Shown: positions 33,960-43,467, counted from the stretch's first letter. The stretch: 64,000 bases of DNA from Microbacterium hydrothermale (GCF_004854025.1 NZ_STGM01000006.1:1-64000), one strand, 5' to 3'. The notes: generated by a model from the sequence alone, not told the origin. Program-made: numbers and translations.

Positions 33960-35246
33960 TCAGCGCGAGGCGGCCGCGTTGACGGCGTCGACGATGCCCT
34001 GCGGCGACCCCTTGCCGGCGAACATGTCGACGACCGCGACGTTGAGCGCGTTACCGACGTTCTGGCCGTAGAGGGTGTCGAGCCACACCGAGACGTAGGG
34101 CGCCTTCGAGTAGGCCTCGAGCACCGACTTCAGCGCGGGGGTGGTCACGGCATCCGTCGCCTCGGACGAGGCGGGCAGGGTCTGGAAGGCCGTGGCGTAC
34201 GCCTCCTGGTTCTCCTTGTTCACCAGGAAGTTCAAGAAGTCGGTGCACTGCGCGGGGGCGTTGACCCAGCACGAGTAGCCGTCGACGCCGCCCATCATCG
34301 CGCCCGGCTCGCCGTCGCCGCCCGACACCTCGGGGAAGGGGAACCAGCCGAGGTCGGCGAGAGGCTGCTCGTCGGGGGTGAGCGAGGCGATCACGCCCGG
34401 GTCCCACGCGCCCATGAGCTCCATCGCGGCCTGGTGGTTGGCCAGCAGACCGGCCGACGAGCCGGCGCCCTGCTGCGCGGCCGTGGTGAGGAAGCCCTCG
34501 TTGAACGGCTGCGTCGCCAGGAACGACTGCAGGTCCTCGCCCGCCTTCAGCCAGCAGGGGTCGTCGAAGCTGCGGCTCGCGGCGGCGGCGTCGAGGACGT
34601 CCTTCGCGCACGCGCGCAGGGCGAAGTTGTAGTACCAGTGCGCGGCGGGCCAGGCGTCCTTCGCGCCGACGGCGATGGGGGCGACGCCGGTCGCCTTGAT
34701 CTTGGCGTTGGCGGCCTCGAGCTCGTCGATCGTGGTCGGCGCCGAGGTCACCCCGGCGGCGGTCAGCAGGTCCTGCGACGTGAAGATTCCGGAGGGGAGC
34801 ACGGCCACCGGCATCCCGTAGTTCTTGCCGTCGATCTCGAACGCCGACAGCGACGAGCCGAGGGCGGTCTTGGCGTCGGCCGAGATCTTGTCGGTGAGGT
34901 CCATCGCCTGACCCGCGGTGACGATGTCGGCGAGCTTGCCGCCGCCGCGCGCCATGAAGAGGTCGGGGGCGTCGCCGGAGTTGAGGGCGGTCTGGAGCTT
35001 GCCGTCCATCTCCTCGTTCTGCACGGCCTGGATCTCGATGGTCACGCCGGGGTTGGCCGCCTCGAACGCGGCGGCGGTGTCTTCCCAGTACTTCTTGCCG
35101 TCGCCCGTGGTGGAGTTGTGCCAAAGGGTCAGCGTGACGCTCCCGTCGGCGTTCTGACCGCTGCCGCCGCCCGCGGCGCAGCCGCCGAGGGCCAGGGTGC
35201 CGGCGACGGCGAGGGCCGCTCCGGCAAGGATCTTGCGCGTGTTCAT
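33960..35246 (-). CDS. Oligosaccharide ABC transporter substrate-binding lipoprotein (CUT1)
   Basis: 428 residues. Signal peptide with lipobox LALGGC (Cys23); mature VTLTLWHNSTTGDGKKYWEDTAAAFEAANPGV is the extracellular solute-binding family 1 fold. Four cysteines in the mature part (RACAK, DPCWL, YSCWV, AQCTD) could form two disulfides. First gene of the operon binding protein, two permeases, GH3 enzyme; divergent from a LacI gene, with a shared operator. Ligand probably a beta-linked oligosaccharide, by association with the GH3 enzyme. Confidence 0.95.
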   Translation of the reverse strand: MNTRKILAGAALAVAGTLALGGCAAGGGSGQNADGSVTLTLWHNSTTGDGKKYWEDTAAAFEAANPGVTIEIQAVQNEEMDGKLQTALNSGDAPDLFMARGGGKLADIVTAGQAMDLTDKISADAKTALGSSLSAFEIDGKNYGMPVAVLPSGIFTSQDLLTAAGVTSAPTTIDELEAANAKIKATGVAPIAVGAKDAWPAAHWYYNFALRACAKDVLDAAAASRSFDDPCWLKAGEDLQSFLATQPFNEGFLTTAAQQGAGSSAGLLANHQAAMELMGAWDPGVIASLTPDEQPLADLGWFPFPEVSGGDGEPGAMMGGVDGYSCWVNAPAQCTDFLNFLVNKENQEAYATAFQTLPASSEATDAVTTPALKSVLEAYSKAPYVSVWLDTLYGQNVGNALNVAVVDMFAGKGSPQGIVDAVNAAASR

Positions 35247-35383
35247 GTGATGTCCCGTTTCTCTTCGTCGAGGTGCGTCGTGGCGACGCGTCGGTTGCGG
35301 CTGCTGTGCCGTTCGTTCACCACCCCGGGGTCTGCGGCCCGCTGAGGTGTCAGAAGTGTCACCCGCGAAAAGAGAGTCGTCAA

Positions 35384-35399
35384 ACGTTTTCGAAAATGA
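35384..35399. promoter_or_regulatory. LacI-type operator in the divergent lacI-ABC promoter
   Basis: AACGTTTTCGAAAATG, with the perfect core TTTTCGAAAA at 35387-35396 and central CG. It is close to the AACGTTTTCGAAAACGTT-like sites bound by actinobacterial CebR-class LacI repressors. It lies just before the LacI start and upstream of the binding-protein gene, so it fits autoregulation and operon repression. Confidence 0.8.
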
Positions 35400-35422
35400 T
35401 TTCCACGCTAGGGTCGGATGCC

Positions 35423-36421
35423 ATGAAGCGCGCGACCATCCACGACGTCGCCGCGGCGGCCGGGGTGTCGGTGGCCACGGTCTCGAAGGCGGTGAACGGC
35501 CGGTACGGGGTCTCTCCCGAGACGGTCGGACGCGTGCTCGATGCCGTGAAGACGCTCGGCTACGAGTCGAGCCTGGTGGCCAGCAGCATGCGATCGCGGC
35601 GCACGGGAGTGATCGGCGTGCTCGTGGCCGATATCGAACCGTTCTCGGCCGAGATCCTCAAGGGCGTGGCCGGGGCGCTGTCCGATACGGGCTACGACCT
35701 GCTCGCCTACACGGGCGCGCGTCGCGACGGCGAGGGGTGGGAGCGGCGATCGCTCAGCCGGCTGAGCGGAACCCTCATCGACGCTGCGATCATCGTCACC
35801 CCCACGGTGGTCAACGTCTCGAGCGAGGTCCCGATCGTCGCGATCGACCCCCACACCGGGCGCGGAGACGTCCCCACCGTCGAATCCGACAGCTACACCG
35901 GCGCCCAGCAGGCCGTTCACTACCTCGCGCAGCTCGGCCACCGTCGCATCGGGTTCATCGCGGGGCGCCCCGACCTGCGCTCGGCGGTGGCGCGCGCCTC
36001 GGGATACCGCGCGGGGCTCGCGGCGGCCGGCATCCCCTTCGATCCGGCGCTCGTGGGCGTGGGGCGGTACGAGCAGGACGTCGCGCGCGAAGCCGCACAC
36101 GCGATGCTCGCCCTCGCCGACCCGCCCACCGCGGTGTTCGCCGCGAACGACCTGTCGGCCCTGTCGATCGTCGAGGTGGCCGGCGAGCGCGGCCTGCGCG
36201 TGCCCGACGACCTGTCGGTGGTCGGCTTCGACGACGTGCCCGAGGCGGCGCGCGCCCAGCCCGCCCTCACCACCGTCCGTCAGCCGATGAAGCGGTTGGG
36301 CGCCGAGGCGGTGCGCATGGTGCGGGCGCTGCTGGCGGGGGAGCACCTGGACGAGACGCACATCGAGCTGCCGACCCGTCTCGTCGCCCGCGGCACGACC
36401 GCCCCGCCGCCCGCGCGCTAA
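35423..36421 (+). CDS. LacI-family regulator of the beta-glycoside ABC/GH3 operon
   Basis: 332 residues. HTH and hinge: TIHDVAAAAGVSVATVSKAVNGRYGVSPETV, then VASSMRSRRTGVIGVLV; effector domain with YLAQLGHRRIGFIAGRPD and SVVGFDDVPEAARAQPALTTVRQP. Divergent from the operon it most likely represses, with an operator in between. ATG 35423 is preferred because an earlier in-frame ATG overlaps the operator; the ribosome site is weak (AGGG). Confidence 0.93.
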   Translation: MKRATIHDVAAAAGVSVATVSKAVNGRYGVSPETVGRVLDAVKTLGYESSLVASSMRSRRTGVIGVLVADIEPFSAEILKGVAGALSDTGYDLLAYTGARRDGEGWERRSLSRLSGTLIDAAIIVTPTVVNVSSEVPIVAIDPHTGRGDVPTVESDSYTGAQQAVHYLAQLGHRRIGFIAGRPDLRSAVARASGYRAGLAAAGIPFDPALVGVGRYEQDVAREAAHAMLALADPPTAVFAANDLSALSIVEVAGERGLRVPDDLSVVGFDDVPEAARAQPALTTVRQPMKRLGAEAVRMVRALLAGEHLDETHIELPTRLVARGTTAPPPAR

Positions 36422-36477
36422 CCGGGCGTGCCGGCGCGATAGGCGGTGCCGGTGGGGCCGGCGCGGCGCGCGGTGGC

Positions 36478-37191
36478 TCAGCGCGCGGCCAGGCGGTACA
36501 GCACCTCGGGGCGGCCGCGGGCGCCGAAGCGGTGCGAGACGTCGACCTCTCCGCGGGCGACGAGCACGTCGAGATATCGACGCACCGTCGCGCGGGAGGC
36601 GCCCGAGGCGGTGGCGATGTCGCGGGCGCTCGCCGGGGTCACGGGGTGCAGCGCCGAGCGGACGGTGTGCATGGTGGATTCCGCGAGGCCCTTGGGGAGG
36701 AGGGCTTCGGATGCCGCGACGGCGCGCACCGGAGCGGTCGCCGGACCGACCAGTCGGTCGATGTCGCCCTGGCCCATGCTGACGGGCACCTCGGCGGGGC
36801 GGTCCGCGCGACCCCGCCGGTACTCCTCGAGACGCCGCACGAAGGCCTCGCGCGTGAACGGTTTCGCGAGGTAGCCGACGACGTGCGCGGCCGCCGCCTG
36901 ACGGATGGTGAGGGTGTCGCGCGCCGAGCTGATGACGAGCACGTCGACGTCCCACTCGCGCACGAGGCGCAGTCGGTGCAGCACCTCGACACCGCTGAAA
37001 TCCGGGAGGTTCATGTCGAGCAGCACGAGGTCGACGTCGCTGCCGCCCGCGAGCGCCGCGCCCGCCGCCCCCGTGCGCGCGGTGCCCACGAGCCGGAACC
37101 CGGGCAGTGCCTCGAGGTACGCGGTGTGCAGCCGCACCACGGCGGGGTCGTCGTCGACGATGATCGTGCGGATCGTGGCATCCGGGGTCAT
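36478..37191 (-). CDS. Response regulator, CitB/DcuR family (for tctCBA)
   Basis: 237 residues. Receiver domain IIVDDDPAVVRLHTAYL with phospho-acceptor Asp59 (LVLLDMNLP) and YLAKPFT (Lys). The C-terminal winged helix ARDIATASGASRATVRRYLDVLVARGEV is the CitB-type HTH. Partner of the kinase encoded upstream at 37331-38560. Unlike the dct pair these two genes do not overlap; 139 nt with repeat A3 lie between them. Control of the adjacent tricarboxylate transporter is the likely job. Confidence 0.92.
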   Translation of the reverse strand: MTPDATIRTIIVDDDPAVVRLHTAYLEALPGFRLVGTARTGAAGAALAGGSDVDLVLLDMNLPDFSGVEVLHRLRLVREWDVDVLVISSARDTLTIRQAAAAHVVGYLAKPFTREAFVRRLEEYRRGRADRPAEVPVSMGQGDIDRLVGPATAPVRAVAASEALLPKGLAESTMHTVRSALHPVTPASARDIATASGASRATVRRYLDVLVARGEVDVSHRFGARGRPEVLYRLAAR

Positions 37192-37253
37192 CCGCGCCTC
37201 CCGTGCCGCGGTCCCGGCGTGCTCCGCCGCCGTCGCGCGCCCCGGCCGCCGCG

Positions 37254-37312
37254 TCGAGTGTCCACGGCATCCGGACGCCTCGGGAAATTCTCCGGGTGTT
37301 CCGGACACTCGA
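37254..37312. repeat. Inverted repeat family A, copy 3 (inside a kinase-regulator pair)
   Basis: Arms 37254-37275 and 37291-37312; the outer 10 bp (TCGAGTGTCC/GGACACTCGA) pair perfectly, the middle is imperfect. The right arm matches copies 2 and 4. It sits between the histidine kinase and response regulator genes, both read from the minus strand, so it may attenuate or process their joint transcript. Confidence 0.82.
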
Positions 37313-37330
37313 CCCCGGGAGCGGCCCCGG

Positions 37331-38560
37331 TCACGACGGCACCCCCGCGTACGGAAGCTCGACGGTGAAACGCGCTCCGCCCGCGGCCGACCGGCCGACC
37401 GTGACCGAGCCTCCGCGCGCTCCGGCGATCCGGCGCACGAGGTCGAGACCCACGCCCCGCCCCGCGGCGGCCTTCGAACTCACGCCGCGGTCGAAGATGC
37501 GCGCCCGATCCGCGGGGGCGACGCCGGGTCCGTCGTCGGCCACGTCGACGGTGAGCCGCTCGTCGCCCGCGAGCACGAGCACCTCCACGCGCCCGTCCGC
37601 TCCGGCGGCCTCGACCGCGTTGCGCACGAGGTTGCCGACCACCGTCAGCACGTCGTCGTCGATGCCTCCGCGGGGGACAAGGCTCGCCGGGTCGACGCGC
37701 ACGCCGGGGTGCTCCGCCGACAGCCCCTCGAGCAGCGACCGCAGCGCGGGGTCGTCGATCGAGAGACCGGATGCCACGGGCGCGAGCCTTCCGATGTAGG
37801 TCATCGCCTCGCCCGTCTCGCCCTCCGCGACGAGGCCGCGGATGACGTGCAGGCGCGTGTGGAACTCGTGCGTCTGATCGCGCAGCGCGCCCGCGATGCG
37901 TCGCTGCGTCTCCATCTCGCGGGCGTCGGCCTCGAGCCTGCGCACGCGCCGACGCAGGGCGGCGGTCAGCAGGCCGCTCAGCACGACGCCGAGCACGATG
38001 GAGCCCGCCACCCAGGGCAGCATCCCGCCCACCGCTTCGTCGAAGCTGCGCGAGATCTCCGTCTCGAGCACACCCACCGACGCCGTCCCGACGACGTCGC
38101 CGCCCGCGCGCACGGGCACCTTGGCCCGCAGGCTGGGGCCGATGGTGCCGGTCTCGGTCCCGAGGAAGGTCTCGCCGGCCAGCACGGCCGTGGCATCTGT
38201 CGACACCGTCCGTCCGCGTTCGGCGGGATTCGGGTGGGTGAGTCGGATGCCGCGGGCATCGGTGACCACGACGTAGTCGACCCCGGATGCCGCGGCGACG
38301 ACGTCGGCGAGAGGCTGCAGGTCCGCGGTGGCGAGGTCGGTGTCGAGCAGGACGGCGTTCTGCACCTGGTCGAGCTCGACGAGGCTGCGCGCCACGTCGA
38401 GCACCCGTTCCTCGGTCGCGGCGCGGATGCTGCGCTCCTGCACCGACATCGCCACGACCGTCGTGGCGAGCACGCACACGAGGACGACGACGCTCTGCAG
38501 GGCGAGGAGCACGGCGAGACGCACGCGCACGGGGGGACGCTCGGGGCGGGCGGTCGACAT
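37331..38560 (-). CDS. Sensor histidine kinase, CitA/DcuS-type (no cytoplasmic PAS)
   Basis: 409 residues. TM1 (about 14-38), an extracytoplasmic Cache/PDC domain (about 40-165; VVVTDARGIRLTHPNPAERG and LRAKVPVRAGG are typical of citrate/C4-dicarboxylate sensors), TM2 (MLPWVAGSIVLGVVLSGLL), then directly the SpoOB-like H-box RDQTHEFHTRLHVIRGL with the phospho-His, and the HATPase domain (NLVRNAVEA, DDGPGV, GVGLDLVRR). The cytoplasmic PAS found in CitA/DcuS is missing. ATG 38560 has GAGGAGG 6 nt upstream. Divergent from tctC, implying it senses a tricarboxylate outside the cell. Confidence 0.92.
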   Translation of the reverse strand: MSTARPERPPVRVRLAVLLALQSVVVLVCVLATTVVAMSVQERSIRAATEERVLDVARSLVELDQVQNAVLLDTDLATADLQPLADVVAAASGVDYVVVTDARGIRLTHPNPAERGRTVSTDATAVLAGETFLGTETGTIGPSLRAKVPVRAGGDVVGTASVGVLETEISRSFDEAVGGMLPWVAGSIVLGVVLSGLLTAALRRRVRRLEADAREMETQRRIAGALRDQTHEFHTRLHVIRGLVAEGETGEAMTYIGRLAPVASGLSIDDPALRSLLEGLSAEHPGVRVDPASLVPRGGIDDDVLTVVGNLVRNAVEAAGADGRVEVLVLAGDERLTVDVADDGPGVAPADRARIFDRGVSSKAAAGRGVGLDLVRRIAGARGGSVTVGRSAAGGARFTVELPYAGVPS

Positions 38561-38687
38561 CGGCACCTCCTCGTGCACGGCGGTCGTGAGCATCAAAGAG
38601 CGCAAAGCGCTGCGGGAGCGCCTCCGGGGGCGGGGCGCTGTCAACCTAGCTTCTCATCCGGCAACGACGATGTCCCGGGAGGGTTCG

Positions 38688-39716
38688 ATGCAGCATCCGA
38701 CGCCACCAGAGGCGCAGCACCCCGTGCGTCCGCCCCGACGCCGACGCGTGACGGGGGTCGTCGTGGGCGTGGTCGCCGCGGCGCTGTTCGTCACGGCGGG
38801 GCTCAGCGCGGCCGCGACGGGCGGGGTCGCCAACCCCCGCACGAAGCTCACGATCGTCGCCCCGGCGGCCCCCGGCGGCGGCTGGGACACCTTCGGGCGC
38901 GAGGCCCAGCAGGTGATGCGCGAGGAGGGGATCGCCGGTGCCGTGCAGGTGATGAACATCCCCGGCGCCGCCGGAACGATCGGTCTCGGCGCGGTCGCCG
39001 AGATGGGCGACCGGCACGACATCATGCTCGTCACCGGGGGAGTGATGGTGGGCGGGGTGATCGTCAACCGCTCGCCCGTGAGCCTCGAGGACGTGCGTCC
39101 CATCGTGCGCCTCGCCGACGACTACAACGTGCTCGTCGTGCCGGGGGACTCGCCCTTCCGGACGCTCGACGACTTCATGGCGGCCTTCCTCGCCGACCCC
39201 GAGGGGACGGCCATCGCGGGAGGGTCGCTCGGCGGCATCGACCACCTGCTCGCGGGGATGCTCGCGCAGCAGGGCGGCATCGACCCGCAGCGCGTGAACT
39301 ACCTCGCCTATCCGGGCGGCGGCGAGGTGGTGACCTCGCTGCTGTCGCACACCACGCAGGCGGGGCTCTCGGGGTACAACGACTTCCGCGACCAGATCGA
39401 GTCGGGCAACCTCCGCGCCCTCGCCCTCTCCTCCGAGCAACCGCTCGACGACGTCGAGGTGCCCACCTTCCGCGAGCAGGGCGTCGAGGTGTCGATGTCG
39501 AACTGGCGCGGGCTCGTGGCGCCGCCCGGCATCGACGACGAGGTGCACGCCGAGCTGGTGGCCATGGCATCCGAGATGCGCGAGACCGAGGCCTGGCAGG
39601 AGGTGCTCGCCCGCAACAGCTGGCAGGACAGCTTCCTCGCCGGCGACGAGTTCGCGGCGTACCTGGCGGACGAGACCGAACGCACCACCGCGATCATGAA
39701 GGAGCTGGGTCTGTGA
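38688..39716 (+). CDS. tctC: Tripartite tricarboxylate transporter substrate-binding protein
   Basis: 342 residues. A basic N-terminus (PPRRRRVTG) and one hydrophobic segment (about 22-42) without lipobox suggest export as a membrane-anchored or cleaved protein. The mature part, LTIVAPAAPGGGWDTFGRE, is the TctC/Bug signature; NIPGAAGTIGLG and YLAYPGGGEVVTSLL complete the ligand loops. GGGAGGG precedes ATG 38688; an in-frame ATG 18 nt earlier lacks this. Start of the tctC-tctB-tctA operon, divergent from the sensor kinase. Confidence 0.93.
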   Translation: MQHPTPPEAQHPVRPPRRRRVTGVVVGVVAAALFVTAGLSAAATGGVANPRTKLTIVAPAAPGGGWDTFGREAQQVMREEGIAGAVQVMNIPGAAGTIGLGAVAEMGDRHDIMLVTGGVMVGGVIVNRSPVSLEDVRPIVRLADDYNVLVVPGDSPFRTLDDFMAAFLADPEGTAIAGGSLGGIDHLLAGMLAQQGGIDPQRVNYLAYPGGGEVVTSLLSHTTQAGLSGYNDFRDQIESGNLRALALSSEQPLDDVEVPTFREQGVEVSMSNWRGLVAPPGIDDEVHAELVAMASEMRETEAWQEVLARNSWQDSFLAGDEFAAYLADETERTTAIMKELGL

Positions 39717-40354
39717 CCGAACCGTCCACCCTCACCACGGGGTCGCTGCGCGTACAGCGCACGCCCCGCTGGTACACCGGCCGCAGCGAGCTGGTGGTCG
39801 TCGCGGGGGTCTTCATCCTCGCCGCGTTCATGACGTACGGCACCGCGACCATGCAGGTGCCCGCCGACGTCGCCTTCCCGGGGCCGCAGTTCTTCCCGAT
39901 GCTCGTCAGCGGCTTCCTCTGGCTCGCCGGCATCGGTCTGCTCGTCGAGGTGCTGCGCACCTCGCGCCGCTCGCACGTCGCCGACGATCCCGTCGAGATC
40001 TCGAACGAGATGCTCGAAGACCTCGGTGCGATCGACGCCACCGGCGAGATCCGCGTCGTCTCTCCGGAGGACGTGGCGTCACCGTCGAAGCCGGCTCCGG
40101 TGGATTGGCGCACGCTGGGCATCACCGTGGCGGGTCTCGCCGGCTTCATCGTCGTGCTCCCCGTGCTCGGCTGGATCCTGTCGGCCGCCGCCCTCTTCTG
40201 GGTCATCTCGTGGGCGTTCGGCAGTCGCCGACCCCTGCTCGACATCGGTGTGAGCGTCATCGTGTCGTCGCTCGTCCAGCTCGCGTTCGGCGCGGGTCTG
40301 GGCCTGTCGCTCCCCGCCGGCATCCTGGAAGGACTCTCGCCGTGGATCAGTTGA
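39713..40354 (+). CDS. tctB: Tripartite tricarboxylate transporter small membrane protein
   Basis: 213 residues with four membrane segments (about 27-47, 58-78, 138-160, 165-195) split by a charged ~55-residue loop. ADVAFPGPQFFPMLVSGFLWLAGIGLL is a TctB hallmark. GTG start overlaps the tctC stop by 4 bp, and its end overlaps the tctA start by 13 bp. Accessory membrane subunit of the citrate-type secondary transporter. Confidence 0.93.
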   Translation: MTEPSTLTTGSLRVQRTPRWYTGRSELVVVAGVFILAAFMTYGTATMQVPADVAFPGPQFFPMLVSGFLWLAGIGLLVEVLRTSRRSHVADDPVEISNEMLEDLGAIDATGEIRVVSPEDVASPSKPAPVDWRTLGITVAGLAGFIVVLPVLGWILSAAALFWVISWAFGSRRPLLDIGVSVIVSSLVQLAFGAGLGLSLPAGILEGLSPWIS

Positions 40355-41898
40355 TCGACCTCGCGGGCGGTTTCGCGGTCGCCTTCACCCCGCAGAACCT
40401 CCTCTTCCTCGTCATCGGGGCCGTGCTCGGCACCGCCGTGGGCGTGCTTCCGGGTCTCGGCTCGGCGATGGCGGTCGCTCTGCTGCTGCCGGTCACCTTC
40501 AGCCTCGACCCGACCGGCGCGTTCATCATGTTCGCCTCGATCTACTTCGGGGGTCTGTTCGGGGACTCCACCGCCGGCATCCTGCTCAACACCCCCGGCA
40601 ACTCCTCCGCGATCGCGACGACGTTCGAGGGTCATCGCATGGCGAAGGACGGCAGAGCGGCCAAGGCGCTCGGCACCTCGGCGATCGGCGCCTTCCTCGG
40701 CGGCACGATCGCGTGCGTGCTGGTGGTGTTCTTCGCCCCGTACATCGTCGAGCTCGCCAAGGTGTTCGGGCCCGCGGAGTACTTCGCGCTCGCCGTGTTC
40801 GCGTTCGTGGCGATCTCGGCCGTCGTCGCCGACTCGATCGTGCGCGGCCTCGTCGCCCTCGGTCTCGGCTTCGCCCTCGCCCTCGTCGGTATCGACGGGA
40901 TGACCGGGGCCGAGCGCTTCACGGGTGGGAGCCCCGTGTTCTTCGACGGCATCTCGATCATCGTCGTCACCGTGGGTCTGCTCGCGATCGGCGAGGTGCT
41001 GCACGTTTCGGGCCACATCCGCCGCGCGGGCGGCCCCGGCCGGCTCGTCGCCCCGAGCGGCTCGCCGCTGCTGTCGAAGCGCGAGTGGCGGCAGGCCCTG
41101 CCCGCGTTCCTGCGCGGCACGGCGTTCGGGGTGCCCTTCGGCGCGATCCCGGTCGGCGGGTCGGAGGTGCCGACCTTCCTCGCCTACGGCACCGAGAAGC
41201 GCCTCGCCCGCCGCCGCGGCGACACCGATTTCGGCTCGCGCGGAGCGATCCAGGGTGTGGCCGCCCCCGAGGCCGCGGGCAACGCCACGGCCGGATCGGC
41301 GATGGGCGCGCTGCTGGGTCTCGGGCTTCCGACCTCGGCGACGGCCGCGATGATGATCGCCGCGTTCCAGCAGTACGGGATGCAGCCCGGCCCCCTGCTG
41401 TTCGAGCGCTCCGGCGATCTCGTGTGGCCGCTTCTGGCGAGCCTGTTCCTCGGCCTGATCATCCTGCTCATCATCAACCTGCCCTTCGCGGCGGTGTGGG
41501 CGAAGCTGCTGCTGATCCCGCGTCACTACCTCTACGCGGGCATCACGGTCGTCGCGATGCTCGGCGTCTACGCGATCGCCTCGCGCGTGGTCGACCTGTG
41601 GCTCGCGCTCGCGATCGGCGTGGTCGGCTTCGTCATGCGGCGGTTCTCGATCCCGCTCGCCCCGGTGCTGATCGCCGCGATCCTCGGACCCATGGCCGAG
41701 ACGCAGATGCGTCGGGCTCTCGCGGTGTCGGAGGGCGACCCGTCGATCTTCGTCTCGTCGCCGCTGACGGTGGTGCTGTACGCGCTGCTCGCGATCATCG
41801 TCGCGGTGAGCATCCTGCAGCACGCCCGCCACGCCCGTCGCGAGCGGCTCGGCGCGACCGAGCGCGGAGAGGTCGCGGTTCCCGCCGGGCGTCGCTGA
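40342..41898 (+). CDS. tctA: Tripartite tricarboxylate transporter large permease
   Basis: 518 residues, ~12 membrane segments. Diagnostic stretches: GVLPGLGSAMAVALLLPVTF, IYFGGLFGDSTAGILLNTPGNSSAIATTFEGHRMAKDG, and IQGVAAPEAAGNATAGSAMGALLGLGLPTSATAAMMIAAF, all typical of TctA. It carries out Na+- or H+-coupled uptake of tricarboxylates presented by TctC. GTG start inside the end of tctB. Confidence 0.96.
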   Translation: MDQLIDLAGGFAVAFTPQNLLFLVIGAVLGTAVGVLPGLGSAMAVALLLPVTFSLDPTGAFIMFASIYFGGLFGDSTAGILLNTPGNSSAIATTFEGHRMAKDGRAAKALGTSAIGAFLGGTIACVLVVFFAPYIVELAKVFGPAEYFALAVFAFVAISAVVADSIVRGLVALGLGFALALVGIDGMTGAERFTGGSPVFFDGISIIVVTVGLLAIGEVLHVSGHIRRAGGPGRLVAPSGSPLLSKREWRQALPAFLRGTAFGVPFGAIPVGGSEVPTFLAYGTEKRLARRRGDTDFGSRGAIQGVAAPEAAGNATAGSAMGALLGLGLPTSATAAMMIAAFQQYGMQPGPLLFERSGDLVWPLLASLFLGLIILLIINLPFAAVWAKLLLIPRHYLYAGITVVAMLGVYAIASRVVDLWLALAIGVVGFVMRRFSIPLAPVLIAAILGPMAETQMRRALAVSEGDPSIFVSSPLTVVLYALLAIIVAVSILQHARHARRERLGATERGEVAVPAGRR

Positions 41899-41912
41899 TC
41901 CGCATCCCCCGG

Positions 41913-41944
41913 CCCGGGGTCCGCCGGCGACGGCGGGCTCCGGG
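41913..41944 (+). terminator. Terminator after tctCBA
   Basis: CCCGGGGTCCGCCG (41913-41926) pairs with CGGCGGGCTCCGGG (41931-41944), 14 bp with two wobble pairs and a GCGA loop, 14 nt after the tctA stop, followed by TCTTC. Beyond it, 41945-42084 contains no recognisable gene or operator. Confidence 0.7.
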
Positions 41945-42084
41945 TCTTCGGCGTCGGCGCGCGGGTCGCCGGGCACCCGTCGCACGGGGAGCGACGGCAC
42001 CGAGCGGCCGAGCACCCTACGCCACCCCGCGCCACACCGGCCGCCGCGCGCCGCACCACCCTGCGGCTCCGGTACCGTCGAAGG

Positions 42085-42591
42085 GTGACGAGTGCCAGCA
42101 GCAAGGACGACGAGGTCGACCTCCTCATCGACGCGTGGTCCCAGCTGCTGCCCGAGGTCGACCTCACCCCCCTCGACGTGATGTCGCGCCTGCGCCGCGC
42201 GGCCTTCCACCTGTCGAAGCTGCGCGCCAAGGCGTTCGCGAGCGCCGGGATCGCCGTGTGGGAGTTCGACGTGCTCGCCGTCCTCCGCCGCGCCGGCACC
42301 GAGCTCAGCGCCACGCGACTGATCACCGCGACGATGATCGGCAGCGCGGCCATGACGAACCGCCTCGACAAGCTCGCCGATCGCGGCCTCGTGCACCGAC
42401 GCCCCAACCCCTCCGACGGGCGGGCGATCCTCGTGGCGATCACCCCCGAGGGCATCGAACGGGTGGATGCCGCGATGACCGAGCTCGTGCGCCTCGAGGC
42501 CGAGGCGCTGCGCGACGTCAGCCGCGCCGATCAGGCGCTTCTCGCGAGCGCCCTGCGCGTGCTCGCCGCCGGCGAGACGCACGAGGCGTGA
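42085..42591 (+). CDS. MarR-family transcriptional regulator
   Basis: 168 residues. The winged helix is clear: ISAVWEFD-type dimer helix (GIAVWEFDVLAVLRR), LSATRLITATMIGSAAMTNRLDKLADRGLVHRRPNPSDGRAILVAITPEG. GTG start with AAGGG adjacent. Its stop overlaps the GTG of mmuM, so it may control the methyltransferase gene or simply share its transcript. No operator recognised in the short upstream region. Confidence 0.92.
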   Translation: MTSASSKDDEVDLLIDAWSQLLPEVDLTPLDVMSRLRRAAFHLSKLRAKAFASAGIAVWEFDVLAVLRRAGTELSATRLITATMIGSAAMTNRLDKLADRGLVHRRPNPSDGRAILVAITPEGIERVDAAMTELVRLEAEALRDVSRADQALLASALRVLAAGETHEA

Positions 42592-43442
42592 TAGACCTCG
42601 CCGCCACTCTCGCCCGTCGTCCGGTCGTGCTCGACGGCGGCCTCGGCACGCTGCTCGAGTCGCGCGGCAACGACGTGACGAGCGACCTCTGGTCGGCGCG
42701 CGTGCTCCGCGACGACCCCGACGAGGTGCGCGCCGCGCACGCGGCGTTCGTCGACGCGGGCGCCGAGGTCGTCATCACCGCCTCCTACCAGCTGGGCTTC
42801 GGGGGAGCGATCCCGGATGCCGAGCTCGACCTGCTCCTGCGCCGATCGGTGTCGGTCGCGCGCGACGCCGGCGACGCGGTGGTCGCGGCATCCGTGGGCC
42901 CGATCGGGGCCCTGCGCGCCGACGGCAGCGAATACACCGGCGCCTACGACCTCACCCTCGCCGAGCTGCGCGAGGCCCATCGCCGTCGTCTGCACGTGCT
43001 CGCGGCGGCGGGGGCCGACCTGTTGGCCGTCGAGACCATCCCCTCCCCGCTCGAGGCGGAGGCCCTCGCCCTCGAGCTCGCCGCCCTCGACGTCCCCGCC
43101 TTCGTCAGCTTCTCGGCCGACAGCACCGGTTTCTCCGCCGCCGGATCGCTCGGCGCGGCCCTGCGCACCGCGGCATCCGTTCCGTCCGTCCTCGCGGTCG
43201 GGGTGAACTGCTGCGCGCCCGGAAGCGTTCCCGGCGCGCTCGCCGGTGCGCCCGGCATCCCGCTCGTGGTCTACCCCAACACGGGGGAGACGTGGGATGC
43301 CGCCACCCGCACCTGGCACGGCGGGGCGGCTCCGCTCGCCGACGACGCCCCCGCCTGGGTGGCCGCGGGCGCGCGCCTCGTGGGCGGATGCTGCCGGTCG
43401 ACCCCCGACGACATCGCGCGGATCGCCGCGGCGGTGCGCTGA
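42588..43442 (+). CDS. mmuM: Homocysteine S-methyltransferase
   Basis: 284 residues of the homocysteine-binding (beta/alpha)8 family. VVLDGGLGTLLESRG at the N-terminus, TASYQLGF, VAASVGPIGA, the zinc cysteines in GVNCCAPGSV (Cys-Cys pair context) and VGGCCRSTPDDI. It transfers a methyl group from S-methylmethionine (or AdoMet) to homocysteine. Overlaps the MarR gene by 4 bp. The permease (MmuP) that often accompanies it is not here. Confidence 0.92.
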   Translation: MIDLAATLARRPVVLDGGLGTLLESRGNDVTSDLWSARVLRDDPDEVRAAHAAFVDAGAEVVITASYQLGFGGAIPDAELDLLLRRSVSVARDAGDAVVAASVGPIGALRADGSEYTGAYDLTLAELREAHRRRLHVLAAAGADLLAVETIPSPLEAEALALELAALDVPAFVSFSADSTGFSAAGSLGAALRTAASVPSVLAVGVNCCAPGSVPGALAGAPGIPLVVYPNTGETWDAATRTWHGGAAPLADDAPAWVAAGARLVGGCCRSTPDDIARIAAAVR

Positions 43443-43467
43443 CGCCCGCGCCTCCGTCGCGCCCCCG